In this document: positions 63,866-64,000 of the stretch, piece by piece
How positions within the stretch are numbered: position 1 is the stretch's first letter
How the letters are laid out: each line of letters begins with the position of its first letter
Source of the DNA: Phycisphaeraceae bacterium
GTDB taxonomy: Bacteria > Planctomycetota > Phycisphaerae > Phycisphaerales > Phycisphaeraceae
NCBI GenBank assembly: GCA_029260715.1
Contig: JAJDCS010000017.1
Location: forward strand, 112,136-176,135
Length of the DNA stretch: 64,000 nucleotides
Direction: 5' to 3'
Notes under the pieces: model-generated
Seen by the model: only the letters and a program-made list of their open reading frames with translations
What the model was told of the DNA's origin: nothing
Databases searched by the model: none
Translations under genes and position numbers: made by a program

Positions 63866-64000
63866 CCTGCCCCCTGAAAACCAGCCCAAGATTTGTGAGA
63901 TAAACTCACGATCATGGACACATTCAGGAAAGGTCAGACGATGGCTAGGAAGCGATACACACCAGAACAGATCATCAGCAAACTTCGGGCGATCGAGGTG
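63863..64000 (+). mobile_element. IS3-family insertion sequence, left end (continues past window)
   Basis: TGACCTGCCCCCTGAAAACC at 63863 is the usual form of an IS3-group terminal inverted repeat, and 50 bases on a transposase OrfA begins. The insertion cut an integrase gene. The right end is outside the window. Confidence 0.8.
63914..64000 (+). CDS. IS3-family transposase OrfA (N-terminus, runs off window)
   Basis: 29 residues are visible. MARKRYTPEQIISKLR is the typical start of the IS3-type OrfA helix-turn-helix. The ATG at 63941 is the usual start; an in-frame ATG at 63914 adds nine residues. OrfB lies beyond the window. Confidence 0.88.
   Translation, partial: MDTFRKGQTMARKRYTPEQIISKLRAIEV

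Overview
The window looks like chromosome of a Planctomycetota bacterium, most likely class Phycisphaerae. The evidence is indirect. DNA is GC-rich (about 60% by eye) with intergenic AT dips. Four exported proteins end in PEP-CTERM sorting tails, one of them also carrying type I dockerin repeats. There are many sulfotransferases, glycosyltransferases and SGNH hydrolases, an arsenosugar-type radical SAM enzyme, a fused AroD-AroE, and a short palindromic repeat family (core ACGAGCCGCGACCGTGAGGGAG) that I recall as common in planctomycete genomes. Most of the window is housekeeping DNA with short operons and frequent strand switches.

Layout. 1-7.3 kb: 3' end of an HDOD gene, two PEP-CTERM genes, argG, a family-2 glycosyltransferase and a sulfotransferase. 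7.4-17.8 kb: aroDE, a DUF1015 gene, an ECF sigma factor with a membrane protein behind it, arsS, glyS with an odd low-GC insert, a PEP-CTERM gene and menG. 17.9-22.3 kb (minus): an actin-like ATPase behind a long coiled-coil protein, then a lipoprotein and an unknown. 22.3-31.7 kb: folD, pncC, a heptosyltransferase-like gene, a small lipoprotein, a phosphoesterase, a STAS protein, maf-lpxK, a CBS-domain cation/proton antiporter and galE. 32-39.5 kb: a GH94-like enzyme and a polysaccharide group (sulfotransferase, two GT4, a nucleotide-sugar dehydrogenase). 39.5-42.4 kb: a large dockerin/PEP-CTERM surface protein and a tRNA-Arg(CCU) gene split by a group I intron. 42.5-49.4 kb: YhaM-like nuclease, thiL, tsaE, yacG, a Fur-like regulator, hom and mnmG. 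49.6-55.2 kb: a second surface-polysaccharide group (SGNH, FkbM methyltransferase, two GT4, membrane protein). 55.2-62.9 kb: pcrA, a LON-domain protein, a glycolate-oxidase-type flavoprotein, an HD-GYP protein, a GGQ release-factor-like protein and a CPBP membrane protease. 63.2-64 kb: initiator tRNA, an integrase fragment and the start of an IS3-family element, probably the edge of a genomic island.

Three things stand out. First, a set of small non-coding mobile elements: 126-127 bp elements with TAGAGC-type ends, 148-149 bp elements with ATACGGATC-type ends, one of 127 bp and one of 246 bp built around the palindromic repeat, plus solo copies of that repeat. They sit tightly against gene ends, supply stop codons in at least two cases, and carry hairpins with compensatory changes. 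Second, at least eleven genes have a -10-like TANNNT hexamer 5-8 bases before the start codon and no Shine-Dalgarno sequence, which suggests widespread leaderless transcription. Third, the coiled-coil/actin-like gene pair (17902-20179) looks like a two-component cytoskeletal system whose ATPase has lost the usual phosphate-2 aspartate. It is my best candidate for an undescribed system here.

Limits: all calls come from reading the sequence; no database or structure search was run. Start codons are often uncertain because GTG/TTG starts and leaderless signals are common.
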